Below are positions 1-11,736 of a stretch of 64,000 bases of DNA, in pieces. Under the pieces are notes generated by a model, which saw only the letters and a program-made list of their open reading frames with translations, was not told where the DNA came from and ran no database searches. The position numbers and the translations under genes are program-made. The stretch's first letter is position 1, and each line of letters opens with the position of its first letter. The DNA is from Pteria penguin (lineage: Eukaryota; Mollusca; Bivalvia; Pterioida; Pteriidae): assembly GCA_035048485.1 (NCBI GenBank), contig CM068587.1, positions 44,119,996 through 44,183,995 on the forward strand, read 5' to 3'.

Positions 1-666
1 ACGGTATATCTAAATTTTAATCGCATAGAAAAATGTTCACCAAAGGCAAACTATATTATCTGAAAACCAAGACCATCTAATACTTATTTAGTGGCAGAGT
101 TTGAAAGCGACATTTAAGGGCAATAATCACTTTATAATTCGAATGATTCATACAGCATAGCGATAAGATCCGTTTTTATCATTGTCGGAATGGATAGAAC
201 GTATCTAAATCAGTATCACAGGAAAACAGATGTATAATGAAGACATATTTTTATCTTCATTATTTTTAAAATTTTGATTTTTTTAAACAGGTGCAATAAT
301 TTATTCTTTCCAACTAGAAATAATCTAAATTAAATCAGGTAATATGCTTTATTAAGAGATTTTGTCACAATTTATATCTTGTGACATACGGCATTTTATA
401 ATTAAGTATAAAATGACAAGAGAAAAAATTCGAGTTACTGCAGATATTTTATAGTTCAATATTTCACTTAAATAAGAAAATTCCTCTCATTGTGCATTAA
501 ACATATTAAGAGAATCCGATTTATACTTTCTGTAATATTTTACCATACCATCAAGTCGTGCATACATAATAAATGTAAGGAAGGATCGGTTAGTTTTCCT
601 TGTAGTGTCACAAACACTAATTAGTACTCTGATGCCTAAATTCAGTCCAGTATGCCATTTGCAGTT

Positions 667-687
667 TTGATTGATTGATTGATTGAT

Positions 688-760
<73 letters not shown>

Positions 761-762
761 TT
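667..762. repeat. (TTGA)n then (ATTT)n microsatellite
   Basis: About 25 tetranucleotide repeats: TTGA units at the left pass into ATTT units. The open frame across it (poly IYLF) is an artefact of the repeat. It lies in the goosecoid intron. Confidence 0.95.
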
Positions 763-1194
763 TGTCTGTTTTTCAATCAATTCGCCCGTTGGCTATACAA
801 GATGCATGATAGACGAAGTAAAACAAAATTACTCTTAGAGAATTACTGCTTGGTCATCTTTTCTAACTGCAAAGAAAAGTGTCCCACTATCATAGGATAT
901 TTGATTGAGTGTCTTGGACTGTATTTCAGTTACACTGTAATGACATCTTTCTGTTTCTATTTCACAGAAATCTCAAATTATGCAAGAAGTTGACACGAAA
1001 CTACAAGGGATATATTGGATGGGAATGTCTACTGTGATCAGGTTATCTTAGTATAAATAGTATATCTAAATATCTAAACGTAAAAAAAATTGTTAAAAAT
1101 TGCATTTTACAAAAAGTCGAGCTTTTTTTTCTTCACTAAGATGTAAGCTTACGATCTACATAACGTAAGAAATTATAGATTCTAATGTTAAGAA

Positions 1195-1357
1195 CAGTGG
1201 CGGATCCAGGATTTCCGAAAATGGGGGGGGGGGGGGCACATGTAAAAATTGAGTATTAACCAAAATATTCAGCCATTTTGACTGCCTAATTTGAAGTTTA
1301 ACTCATACTTCTGGCGAGAAAAGGGGCGGAAGCCGCCCCTATCTAAATCTGCCACTG
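1195..1357. mobile_element. 163-bp MITE with CAGTGGCGGAT-type inverted ends
   Basis: The left end reads CAGTGGCGGATCCAG and the right end, complemented, reads CAGTGGCAGATTTAG, so the termini are inverted repeats. Both sides are flanked by the same 5 bases, AAGAA (1190-1194 and 1358-1362), a probable target duplication. The interior has a run of 14 G and no coding potential. It sits in the goosecoid intron that follows homeodomain residue 46. Related ends occur at 34627-34790. The superfamily is not certain: CAGTGG-type ends recall hAT elements, but those normally duplicate 8 bases. Confidence 0.65.
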
Positions 1358-1911
1358 AAGAACATGTCCCATGTTCAGGTTGACACTTTTTCTATACATG
1401 TGTCATGATGCAAGGCATAACTGCATTTTAGTCTAGTCTTCAAGTTAACAATAAACCTGCAATAATTCAGTACTATGGAAGGTTGAACAAATATGAGGGC
1501 AATATTTATATACATAACAAGATGCTTGTAAGTGAATAAGTGAATTACGACACTTGCATTGCTAGTTTTTATACAAACAACTCGAAAAAAGTTTACAGTT
1601 TCAAGATACAATGATATAAAAGCGACAAACGTGGAACTGACCCGTACCCCATACCCCATACCCCTTCTCTCTCTCTCTCCACAAATGCACGGAAAAAACT
1701 GTTTTACACATTTTTATATAAAATCTTTGTTAAAAGTTGTATCTATAAAGTTAGCGTTAGCGAGACTTTAGTTAAATTAAATCTATAATTACGTTTCAAT
1801 TATGACAATTAATAATATCCCGCATATGTTTTACGATATTAGTATTAAAAAAACATTTTCAAGAAATTATTTTTCATTCTGAATATATTCTGACATCATC
1901 AGTGTTCTTAC

Positions 1912-2120
1912 CTCGACGCGCTCCTCTTTCAACTCCACCTTCATAGCCAGTTCCTCCCGTATCAATACATCAGGGTAGTGTGTCTTCTGAAAAGTGTTTT
2001 CCAGTTCCTCTAGTTGCTCCTCCGTGAAAATTGTTCTATGTCGACGTTTTCTTTTTTGGTTAAATTTATCAAAATCGAAGGTGTTGAAAAAGCCGGGGAA
2101 ACTCGGCTGAGGATAACGTG
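1912..2120 (-). CDS. gsc: goosecoid-type homeobox gene, second coding exon (homeodomain residues 1-46)
   Basis: Continues the gene from the exon at 2436-2658. The acceptor is TTTATTTCAG (AG at 2121-2122) and the donor is GAG|GTAAGA (GT at 1910-1911). With the carried base it encodes 70 codons. A spacer including [17 protein letters not shown] precedes the basic arm [10 protein letters not shown]. Helix 1 reads [12 protein letters not shown] and helix 2 follows [13 protein letters not shown]. Coding stops after EERVE, so the intron falls between homeodomain positions 46 and 47, the classic PRD-class position, in phase 0. The recognition helix (VWFKNRRAKW in the family, with the class-defining residue 50) should be in a third exon. 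I searched the complement of 1-1911 for it and found nothing, so it lies outside the window. The RRHRTIFT arm and the YPDV turn favour goosecoid over Otx or Pitx. Confidence 0.92.
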
Positions 2121-2435
2121 CTGAAATAAAAATGAAGTTTGATGAACATTAAGAAAAAAATGTATTTCACTTTCTTTTGCATCTCACATCGTATTTACCC
2201 TAAAAAGAAACTGAATTAGTTGTTTGAAAATGACAGGAAACTAGTCTACACAGCATCAATTCGACATAAGGAGAAGGAAACTCCGTAAATATGCTCTGTT
2301 ACACCCTCTCTTTCAAGTGCTCACGTGCACTTTTTTAAATACACAAATGTAGGAGATAGCGAAAACATAATAAACTAATATAAATCTTTAATGTAAATTA
2401 TTTTAAACCAATTAGCTAAAGAGTTAGATATGTAC

Positions 2436-2658
2436 CGTAATAGTCTCGCTGAAGCTGGGTGAGATGGGGAAGCGGGAAATGATTCTCTGGTCGTACTGCT
2501 GGCATCGGCTGTGGTGCCGCTAACGGGCGTGGTGACAGAATATTGTCGATGGTAAATAAGGCTGAATTCCTTTGTGATGTGGCTGCTAGAAGACCAAGCT
2601 GGTAGTTTCTCAAACACGCCAGTTGTTCCGCTGAATATTGGTACGGGAATCCTTGCAT
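2436..2658 (-). CDS. gsc: goosecoid-type homeobox gene, first coding exon
   Basis: Encodes the N-terminus of a PRD-class homeodomain repressor of the goosecoid family, a nuclear transcription factor of early axial and anterior patterning. The exon gives 74 codons plus one base. The start is the ATG whose complement is 2656-2658, opening MQGFPYQYS. An in-frame stop lies about 70 bases upstream with no other ATG between. Residues 35-41 read FTIDNIL, followed by SPRP. This matches the goosecoid eh1 (GEH) motif FSIDNIL, known to recruit Groucho/TLE co-repressors. The exon ends in DYY plus one base before a GT donor at 2434-2435. That phase matches the next exon, 315 bases downstream. Vertebrate goosecoid carries eh1 within about ten residues of its start, so this N-terminus is longer. 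Family assignment rests on eh1 plus the homeodomain in the next exon. No transcript evidence is available. Confidence 0.88.
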
Positions 2659-3420
2659 TTTAAAACAACTGCTTTTATTCGTATTCGTATTTTTTTTAAT
2701 TCTGTCCCTAATTTGTGATTCTGACAATTAATTTCACACGAAGTCTACGGATGTTCTCTACAATTTTCTCTCTGAGGAAGATATATCTCCTACACTTGAA
2801 ACTTAGTGAATAATTTCGTCTTACGATTTTAATTATTTGTCAACGATTTTCTAAATAAAAATGTTGGTATTGTAGAATGGTTTTAATCCTCTGGTGAGCT
2901 TACTTCATTTGTTTAGTGTCATCTCTGTCTATCCCTCTTCCTCAATGACGGTCATCCGCGATGATCAAGCTTATTTGTAAATCCCAATTGTATCGTTATC
3001 TATTCTTTTGTTGTGTACCTATTAACGACACCTCCTCAAATTCATCAATTACTCTCAAACAGTAATCAAAATACTGTCATTGTATACACAGTCACAATAC
3101 CCTTAAAGCAAATTTTTTAATCCATCCAATGACAATTCCAGAAAACCCTCAGACCGTATAGAAGTAAATTGAGTTTGGCCAATCGTATCGCTCACCTTAC
3201 AGCATCAAGCCCCGCCCACGATATCTCGGAAAACATGAATTTTAATGCAATAACAGCGGTGCGCGAGACCAACTTAATTTAATATACAATAACACGTACA
3301 AGAAGATGGCCGGCGGAACATAATTTTATGATTTCGTCGGTGGTTTGCTCTTTGTTAACCGTTAAGAAAATTTGATTAAAGTGATAATAGAGCGATTTGT
3401 GGCGCGATAGCATTGAATGA
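2659..3420 (-). promoter_or_regulatory. upstream flank of the goosecoid-type gene with CCAAT and GC-box-like sites
   Basis: This is the 5' flank of the minus-strand homeobox gene. A CCAAT sequence (3179-3183) and a GC-box/KLF-like CCCCGCCC (3210-3217) lie within 40 bases of each other, about 520-560 bases upstream of the start codon, in otherwise AT-rich DNA. An AAGATGGCCGGCGG stretch at about 3303 is loosely YY1-like. No TATA box or initiator could be placed with confidence. The region has none of the repeat families seen elsewhere, which fits a constrained promoter-proximal flank. This is positional inference only. Confidence 0.3.
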
Positions 3421-4830
3421 AGATGAAAGTCAGCAGGAACAAACAAGCTGTTTGAAGTTTAAAATCTTTGTTGCATTCTCATGCGCTGCTTACCATAAAG
3501 TAATATTCAGGGTCTGTAATTGAATTGTTATATATATCTCACATATAAATGCTCCATTTTGTCTATATAGGTCATGAAATCGTGAAAGAAACTTCCTCCA
3601 CTGGTTTTATGAAAGCCACTTTTGTTAGTAAGTATTTAATGATACTAATTTTTAACATCGCGTCCGCTGAAGCAAATGATGATATATGTCTTCAAGATAG
3701 CATGTGTTAAAGAAATTTTACACCTCCTCATTGACATCGAAAGGATCGTATTAAATGTCTTTGACGACAATTGAAGAGCAAACAGAAATATGAGATTGAA
3801 AATGTGTTTGAATATAAATAAAACATGGAGAATTACATTATTAATACCGTTAATAAATTTTTCATATTAATTCATTTTTTGAAATTCATTAAGTTGGACC
3901 CAATTTTCGTAATATTCCTGGTTACATTCTACCCCTACATGTAGCTTTCTGTAGGATGTCCAGAGTCCATGCTTACTACAATACGCAAATAACACTAATA
4001 CACAAATATATATATATATATATTAATATAATATAATGTAAAAAATGAAACCAGTAGTCATGTGATCACTTTTGATAATCAAAGACACAATAAAATGAAA
4101 GAAGTTCTCAAACGGAAATGTAGATTAAATAGATAATTCACATATATAATATTTTTCGGTATGTACAATTCTCAGCAGTGGACAATTTTCCGTAACTTAA
4201 ATACTAAATTATCAGCAAAATTTCGATGTTACTATGTACTGAATTGCAACAAATATACCTATTTAGGAAAATCAGGCAACCAACTTTCAATGTACAGATG
4301 CAGGTTAAAGTTCTACCATAGCAGATGAAAATCCGCAATAACAAAGATTCCCTCAGTTTGTAATGTAGTGTATAACTGCAGAAAATTATATAGAAGTTGT
4401 AATTTAAATTGGGCTTTTTAAAGTAACTTTCTTATTGATACAGGTTTTGGTTATAAGAAGGTTGATAAGTATTTTTCAAAATAAGATTAGGCATTGATAG
4501 AACTAAGAATAAGACTATAATGTGTCAATTATATAAAATCACAGAAATTAGGGAAAGGGAGTCATAATGTATTTATAGAGACAATACACTGTGTAAATGT
4601 TTTAAGATAAATTGAATTGAAAATGAATATAAATTTTACTGATTTTCATAGCTTTAAAAAAAAGGGAAGAATGAAACGTTTTATATTAAGAAAATATTAT
4701 TGCCATCGGCCAAATATTTATAAATCAACTTCTTTATTAAATGCACCATCAAAACATAATCGATATAGACTTGCTTATTTCATAAATATTACTTTCAAAA
4801 CTGAATACACTACTCCGTGTGTGTCCTGTA
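3421..4830. other. AT-rich intergenic DNA, no gene seen
   Basis: Unique-looking AT-rich sequence with a short TA run near 4010-4025. No splice-bounded coding segment or repeat family recognised on either strand. Confidence 0.6.
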
Positions 4831-4832
4831 AT

Positions 4833-4891
<59 letters not shown>

Positions 4892-4903
4892 TTTTATTTA
4901 TTT
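4831..4903. repeat. (ATTT)n microsatellite
   Basis: About 18 tandem ATTT units. They create an open frame with an LFIY repeat that should not be read as a protein. Confidence 0.95.
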
Positions 4904-5020
4904 ACGTGTTTTTGATGAGGCTGTAAAAACGGAATTTCAGTATTACGCTGCATGCGCGTACGTAAATTCATTGTACTGGCATAAATTTCAAAGATCAAAT
5001 GTACTTTACCGAAAATATAT

Positions 5021-5108
5021 CATATTACAATGTAACATTTATCATGTTACAATGTAACATTTATCATATTACAATGTAACATTTATCATATTACAATGTA
5101 AAATTTAT
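5021..5108. repeat. 22-bp tandem repeat, about 4 copies
   Basis: Unit CATATTACAATGTAACATTT plus two bases, repeated about four times. Each unit contains the short palindrome TTACAATGTAA. Confidence 0.85.
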
Positions 5109-7679
5109 CAATATTTATCTCCTGTTGTTTTTCACTCCACATTGTAAAAACTGCCGTCGACTTCATTTCACTTTCCAAACTCCTGGAAAGGACAATTTCG
5201 TATATCGACAATTTATTGTTTTGTATTTTAATATCTTAAAAGAATTGACAAGTGAATGTTTTGTCTTGTTGGGGTTTTTCTAGATCTTTTTCTCTTTTTT
5301 TTTCTATTTCTATTTTGGAAAGGGAAGGGCGCGGAGTTTTGTGGGTTTTTTTTTAGTTTGTTTTTGTTTTGTTTTCTTTTTTTGGGGGGGTTTTTTTTTG
5401 TTGTTTGTTTTAAGTGTTTTTAGGAGGGGGTTGTTTTCTTTTGTTCTTATTATTTTTCGATTTTGTGTATTTTTTGCTTGTTTTCCCCAACAACTAGGCT
5501 TTAACATAGTTCCTTTCTAATCCTGTGTCTCCTTACCTAAGGTAATCATAAGGTTCTGAAATAAATTAAAACTCACAAATTCTTGATAAAAACTAAGGTA
5601 AATAAAAATTACTGTCAACAACTACTTGAAGAAAATTCAAAACATTTTCCGCCATTACAAGTGTGGACATTTGTATCATTATGTGTATATTTCGTGTATA
5701 TTTCAGTTTTATTTTGACACGTGTCTGTTTATAATTGTTGAACTCTTACTTATATGACCGGGGTGTGTGATAATCGATCCCTGATCTCTAGAACTGACAA
5801 ATTGATCCCCAGAAATGACCAGTATTCATATAAAAGGGGAGATTAATCTAATGATTGATCATTTTGAATACAAGGTATCAATAATCTTTTTCTTATAACA
5901 AAGGGTCCTTTATTTACTTCTCAATTGACCTTTAAAGAAGGTTAAATAAATTGGCCAGTGGCTAAAAGTGTGCGTCATACAAGGTTAAAGTTAACGTATG
6001 TCTGATGGAAAACAAATTAGGGACACTCAATTCTTCTCCTTCAGCGTGCGTTTCTGGTCCGCCCACATTCTGGGAATGCACTAATGTCAGAGAATTCAAT
6101 CGGGTGGCAGCGGATTCTACCGACTTCATGAGCATGCCACTCACTGATCACCGCAGCATTGAAAAAGACTTACAATACAGTATTACAGAAGGTATTTCTG
6201 CAATGTTTTAACTCGTTTGACGTGTGTTTACGCCATCGGGGAATGTGTTATACTAGCTAGAGCTTTCTAACAAGCACATATAAGTATTACTTAGACAGAA
6301 AATACTTTAGGAGGCAAAGATTCTACAAAACACAGTATAAAAAAGAGAAAAAAAATCTTTTTTTCTTCTTCTTCTTTGCTTAAAATCAATATTCTAAATA
6401 TGACATTTAATTTATACAGTAGTGACATCAATGTTGAAAAGTCTCTGATCCCTGTTAAACCTGGGTTCAAATCCGTGGTTGGGGACAGCCGAACAAGTCG
6501 GCTATGTACTTGCAGATATTCTGTAAGGTCGTGGTACTTAAGTGTCGTGGTACTTAAGTGTTGTGGTACTTAGTTTTCCACCACTAAACCAATATCTCGC
6601 ACATACCGATTGAACAATTCGGATGTGTCGTTGTAGACAATTGTAGATGGTAACGATAAGCCTATGTCTACGTTTAAGATATATTTTACGTAACTTCTGT
6701 AAATACGGAGATTGTGCGATCCACTCTTTTTCCTTGATAAGGCAATATTGTTTACTCTCCCTATCCGACTTCAGTAACACTGATACAGTACTACTAGTAA
6801 AGTCTTAAGTCGCGTACTTATTAAAATGTCTCATAACTGCTTTATCCCGTTGACACTTGATGTCGTGTATATGTTCCTCTACTGCAGTACCTGTTCTTTC
6901 CTTTAACTTCTCTCCGTTTGTCCTACATATACGAGTTTGTAGCATTTACATATAAGCGTGTAGATAAAGTTCTTGTTCGAAGTCTCCGTGTCCTTCATAG
7001 TTAAAAAGATTTCTGTTTCTTTGGGCGGCTAATTTCATCTGTGTTAATAATTTTCCTTAAGTTAAAGTTTACTATAAGCGTTCATAAGTGGTAAACGAAG
7101 TAGATTGTGAACAGTTGCGGTGCTAGCTTAAAATTCTTTATGTTGAAAAAAACAAAAAAAAAAAACCAAAAAAACAAAACAAAACAAAACAAAAATAACT
7201 TAATATCTTATGTAAACAAATTCTATACAAACAATGCGAACTGTAAAATATTACAAGAACTGTATACATTCAAATACATGTAAACAGTAATTATAATAGA
7301 CGCAAGTCCTACAAATATACTACTACTAATATATGTGTAATCATTTGCGATTGCGCATAAAGAGTGCTACGCCGGCCATTGGTGATTAAAAAAAATCGAC
7401 AAACTCATCTGTCATCAATTTGTTAAAAAAAGTATCCTGTTTGGGTCTAATATTTTGACTAGATCTAGTACCAGTCCGGACGCGAACATCATGTATAGAA
7501 CAATAATATAGATGTCTTTTGTCTAGTTGACAATAAGTTGTCCCTAGGGATGTAAGAGTATCTATTTCCTGTTTTATTTCATTCCAAGATTATTTCACTA
7601 ATTATATACATGTATAGTAACGAAACCTGTTCGGTGCATTTTAGAAATAATACAGATAAAAGCGTGAAGATTGTAGAAT
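5109..7679. other. intergenic DNA, G/T-rich block and an unassigned open segment
   Basis: 5280-5480 is a G/T-rich low-complexity block. 6005-6211 (+) holds a 68-codon open frame (start MENKLGTLNSSPS) of higher GC content than its flanks, and the opposite strand is also open at 5962-6144. It matches no family I recognise, and its plus strand could end at a GTATTT donor-like site near 6190. A tRNA B-box-like GGTTCAAATCC lies at about 6463, perhaps a worn SINE. 7141-7190 is A-rich. Nothing else is supported. Confidence 0.35.
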
Positions 7680-8029
7680 CATAATAATCTCACCCTATCC
7701 TATGGGAAATGGGATGCCTGCTATGTCACATAATAATCTCATCCTATCCTATGGGAAATGGGATGCCTGCTATGTCACATAATAATCTCACCCTATCCTA
7801 TGGGAAATGGGATGCCTGCTATGTCACATAATAATCTCATCCTATCCTATGGGAAATGGGATGCCTGCTATGTCACATAATAATCTCACCCTATCCTATG
7901 GGAAATGGGATGCCTGCTATGTCACATAATAATCTCACCCTATCCTATGGGAAATGGGATGCCTGCTATGTCACATAATAATCTCATCCTATCCTATTGG
8001 AAATGGGATGCCTGCTATGTCACATAGTC
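7680..8029. repeat. 49-bp minisatellite, 7 copies
   Basis: Seven head-to-tail units, each starting near ATAATAATCTCACCCTATCC and including ATGGGAAATGGGATGCC. Units differ at only one or two bases (CACC or CATC, GGGAAA or TGGAAA), so amplification is recent. A MITE begins 38 bases after the last unit. Confidence 0.95.
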
Positions 8030-8066
8030 CTATGTATAATGTACATATTATGTAAAAGGAACACCT

Positions 8067-8287
8067 GGGTCCGGCGCCATAAACTGAGAATATACTTAAG
8101 TCAAAATTTCATATTCTTCTGTTCATCAATGAATTGATAACCGGGATTTGGATTTTATTTAGTTTTATTCTATTGATAAATAGAATTAAACCATTCTGCA
8201 TGAGAATTTATTTGAACGTTTGACAATGGAAGAAATTAAAATGAAATATTCGACTTTAGTGTATTCTCAGTTTATGGCGCCGGGCCC
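8067..8287 (+). mobile_element. 221-bp MITE, copy 1
   Basis: Non-coding element with inverted ends about 45 bases long. The left end reads GGGTCCGGCGCCATAAACTG and the right end complemented reads GGGCCCGGCGCCATAAACTG, followed on both sides by AGAATA and a diverged ACTTAAGTC stretch. The interior has no open frame. A second, diverged copy lies in the opposite orientation at 20307-20524. No clear target duplication was found. Probably a non-autonomous cut-and-paste element; superfamily unknown. Confidence 0.8.
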
Positions 8288-8321
8288 ATGTCTATCTCTG
8301 AGGAACAGGTTCGCACATGCA

Positions 8322-8370
8322 ATGAGAGAGAGAGACAGACAGAGAGAGAGAGAGAGAGAATGAGAGAGAG
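8322..8370. repeat. (GA)n microsatellite
   Basis: Imperfect GA/CAGA repeat tract. Confidence 0.9.
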
Positions 8371-9049
8371 AGGTGGGGGATTGATCTGAGCACGAATCTA
8401 AGAGTATTGTGTTATAGTATCATAAATAAGCTAAGCTAAGTTAAAATGACCTTGTAAACTTGTTTGCATATTTAGTACTTGACTGGATGAGGAGTAGTTA
8501 AGGAGTGAAGAATAGGATTAAATGACATTAATGTTTCTAATAAGAAAAATTCTTCTCTGTACTTTCTTTGTATTGATATAAAATTCCACATCAATGCATA
8601 TCCTTGTCTATTTTCGTTTATCATGAATGACAACATAAATTATATATATTTATGTAATTTATTCGGGTCTGAGTGCTTGTCGCGATCATTGCATTGCATT
8701 ATACTGTGTTTTACTTCATTTTTCTGCTTGGAAATACAATATTGTGTGGGACCCAGGAGAAAAATATATATTACAAAAGGAAACTTTTTAATATTTTCAT
8801 AAATTCCAAATTTGGAAAAAAGACAGTACACTTCAGTAAAAATAGAATTTGAACGCTCTAAAGTATATTTCCATAGTAAATGTTACAAATGCACAAGTAC
8901 ATGCAATTGAGGATGCCTAGACTAATATATATATATATATATATATCATTTATTTTTTTTATTTATTTATTTTTATTTTTATTTTATTTTATTTTTTTTT
9001 TTTTTTTTTGCTTCTTACGCTGGCTGTAATAATATTTTTCTTAAAACAA
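8371..9049. other. AT-rich DNA with TA and T tracts
   Basis: No gene seen. A short (TA)n lies at about 8924-8946, followed by T-rich sequence to 9010. Confidence 0.6.
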
Positions 9050-9195
9050 CGGACCCAGAAGCAGTAAGAGATCTGTCGACGTCTACCGCTTTTATTGTCT
9101 CATCCGAATTACAAAATATCGACCAGTCATCGACGGTATTCGAATCTGGGACCTCTTGGTCCCGAGCCAAGCGTTCTACCTACTGCCACCCTATA
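9050..9195 (-). mobile_element. SINE-1 (tRNA-derived), worn copy
   Basis: On the minus strand it carries a tRNA-like head (complement of GTATTCGAATCTGGGACCTC, a B-box) followed by the family's GGATGAGACA-like and CTGCTTCGGGTCCGTTG-like segments. It is strongly diverged and lacks its 3' tail. Confidence 0.6.
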
Positions 9196-10039
9196 CATTG
9201 TATAAAGCAACACGTTACTAATGGTAATTACAATCTACTTTGATATCAATTCTCTGGATAGATCACTCTTTATGAAAATAAATATCAGAATTTAGTGCAC
9301 CATATACAGTACCCATTTCAACACCTTACGTTTTTTCAGTGATGCTTAAGGTCGAAAATGTGAAAATCGAAAGCGTAAATATTCGAAGAACAATCAAATT
9401 ACCAAACTGACATAAAAGTAAGAGACAAAATATCAATCTATCGACAGAGTTGTGCAGAAAGGAGACACTCCTTACTCTTAGAATAGTTTAAAAACATTTG
9501 TCATAGTGAACTGGAAGTATATGTTTTGGATCAGTACAAACAATTTACGCAAAGTATCTCATTTTCTCAATTTGATTTATTCACTTGCGGCGGTAATTTG
9601 AATTGCTTTAATTATTGTACATCGTAGTAACGTGACGGATGACTAAGAAAACGCAGATAAAACACACAGTGTCACAGCTTTTACGCGTACTTAGTAACAT
9701 CAGTATGCATTATTCATAAATGTCCAAGAAAACGCAGATTTTTTCCTACATGATTTGCTAAAATGATTTTCAATTTATAGAAAACAATTCAAATGAAGAA
9801 CAAAAGATGTCACATGTGGGGTATATATTTCTAGACTAAGGTCATTAGAACACAATTACCATACTGACACAAGAACAAGGACATTATTACGTTATTATTT
9901 GTATTATAATGTCTATTTGATGAGAAGATGCTACAAATGTTACAAAGATAACAATGAAACTATAGCCATTGTGTTATGTTGGAAACACATAAACAAAACA
10001 GCAATCACTATTGTTTCTGTTCAGCAAAGTCAATATATA

Positions 10040-10440
10040 ATGCTTATCATTGGTGGATATTTATCAATGTCGATATATGATGGTTATGCGTGCTTGGTTA
10101 TTTATTCATATCAATGTATGATGGTTATGCTTGGTGGATATTTATCAATGTTGATATATGATTGGTTGTGTTTGGTGGATATTCATCAATTTCAATACAT
10201 GATAGTTATGTTTGGTGGATATTTTTCGATGTCAATGTATATGGTTATGCGTTCTTGGTGGATATTTATCAATGTTAATATATTTTGGTTATGCGTGCTT
10301 TGGTTATTTATTTATATCAGTGTATGATGGTTATGTCTGGTGGATATTTATCAACTGCAATATATATATATTGGTTATGTGTGTTTGGTTATTCATTTAT
10401 ATCAATGTATAATGGTTATGTTTGGTGGATATTTAAATTC
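10040..10440. repeat. about 40-bp diverged minisatellite
   Basis: Repeats of a unit built on TGGTTATG, TTTGGTGGATATTTATCAAT and a TCAATATATGA segment, about nine irregular copies. Overlapping open frames (GYLSM, VMFGGY repeats) come from the repeat and not from a gene. Confidence 0.8.
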
Positions 10441-11354
10441 AATTAACCACAATAGAGAGAGAACTGTTTGCGAATTGATCATGTTTGCTTTATTATTGTA
10501 CATATGTAGTCTGTATAAATTGCCATTTCTTGATGGTACAATACTGTTTCCTTTATATGTGTATTGTATATTTCTAATTACATTGTTTGCATCCTGTAGT
10601 CCCTGTGCCCACATTAAGGAACTATAGATAATTTCCCTTGATTATCGTTTCATAACATAATACCTGTTACGTCAACAACTTTTAAATCACCTAGCCTTCC
10701 CAAAGAGAAGATGTACATAGGAGTAGATCTACAAGCATTATCGAGATTAACTCTGCGTAATTTAAATAAGGTTCGGGATCGGGGTGTTCTTCAAACACCC
10801 TTCCGGTATTCAGAAATACGCAATGAGGTGTGTCGTAATATGTAGCGTCAATTCTTGTTTTATGCCTATGACTAACGAGCGTTTGGCTACAGAACACTTT
10901 GAAGTTCGTAATTGTTATACCGCATTACACATTATCTTTAAAGATAAAAAGTCTCTGGCACTACTGCATTCATCTAATGACATAAATACTTTGATTATAT
11001 GCAGGATGGAATTGTCTTTTGTGTTAAATATTAATTTATTGACATATTATAATCTCGGCTTCCATTTATATTCCTGCACGTCAATGAATACAATATTAGT
11101 GCTGTTAGAAAGTTTATGTTGATACTGCGTCACAGCGGATCAAAAATACGGAGGCCATTAAAGGAACAACAGTTTGATGGGGAGTGGAAAGAAGTCACTT
11201 GCAGTTAATTAAAATAACATTATATATCACAGTTCCGACTTCGCAAACAGGAATTACATACTTTCACATTGATTGTCTTAAAAAATAAATACCATGACTA
11301 GATAAAAAGTGTGTACAAATACTAAAAAAAAAGTACGGTTGCACTCCCATCAGC
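10441..11354. other. AT-rich intergenic DNA, no gene seen
   Basis: Open frames up to 112 codons exist at 10784-11122, but they show no recognisable domain, conserved motif or convincing splice sites. I treat them as chance. Confidence 0.5.
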
Positions 11355-11518
11355 ATATCAAGGCGGGCATTAATGTAGCACTAGAAGCCAGAGGCCTATC
11401 AAGACGGGCAATAATGTAGCCTTGAAACCAAAAGCCTATCAAGGCGGGCATTGATGTAGCCCTAGAAGCCAGAAGCATATCAAGGCGGGCATTAATGTAG
11501 TCCTGGAAGTCAGAAGCA
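11355..11518. repeat. 41-bp minisatellite, 4 copies
   Basis: Four units built on ATCAAGGCGGGCATTAATG, TAGCCCTAGAAGCCAGAAGC and close variants. Confidence 0.9.
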
Positions 11519-11704
11519 AGTGCAGATGATCACGAAAAGTAAGAATTTCTGTCTAGTCACCACCTGTCCAAATCATTCAAATAAAACTAAAATAGTTCAA
11601 CATTATCAGAATCTTTATAGAATTTACACAGTCAAGATGTAAGACATTCTTGTATTCTTAATAAAGGCCATCGGCCAAAACGTTGAAACGGAGCAACACG
11701 AACA

Positions 11705-11736
<32 letters not shown>

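Noticed and set aside
679..993. 104-codon open frame starting MIDLFIYLFIYLF
   Set aside because: The first third is the (ATTT)n microsatellite read in frame. The remainder has no recognisable motif and no splice context.
7680..8029. CRISPR-like array of 49-bp repeats
   Set aside because: Units are contiguous with no variable spacers. The genome is a eukaryotic one with spliced genes.
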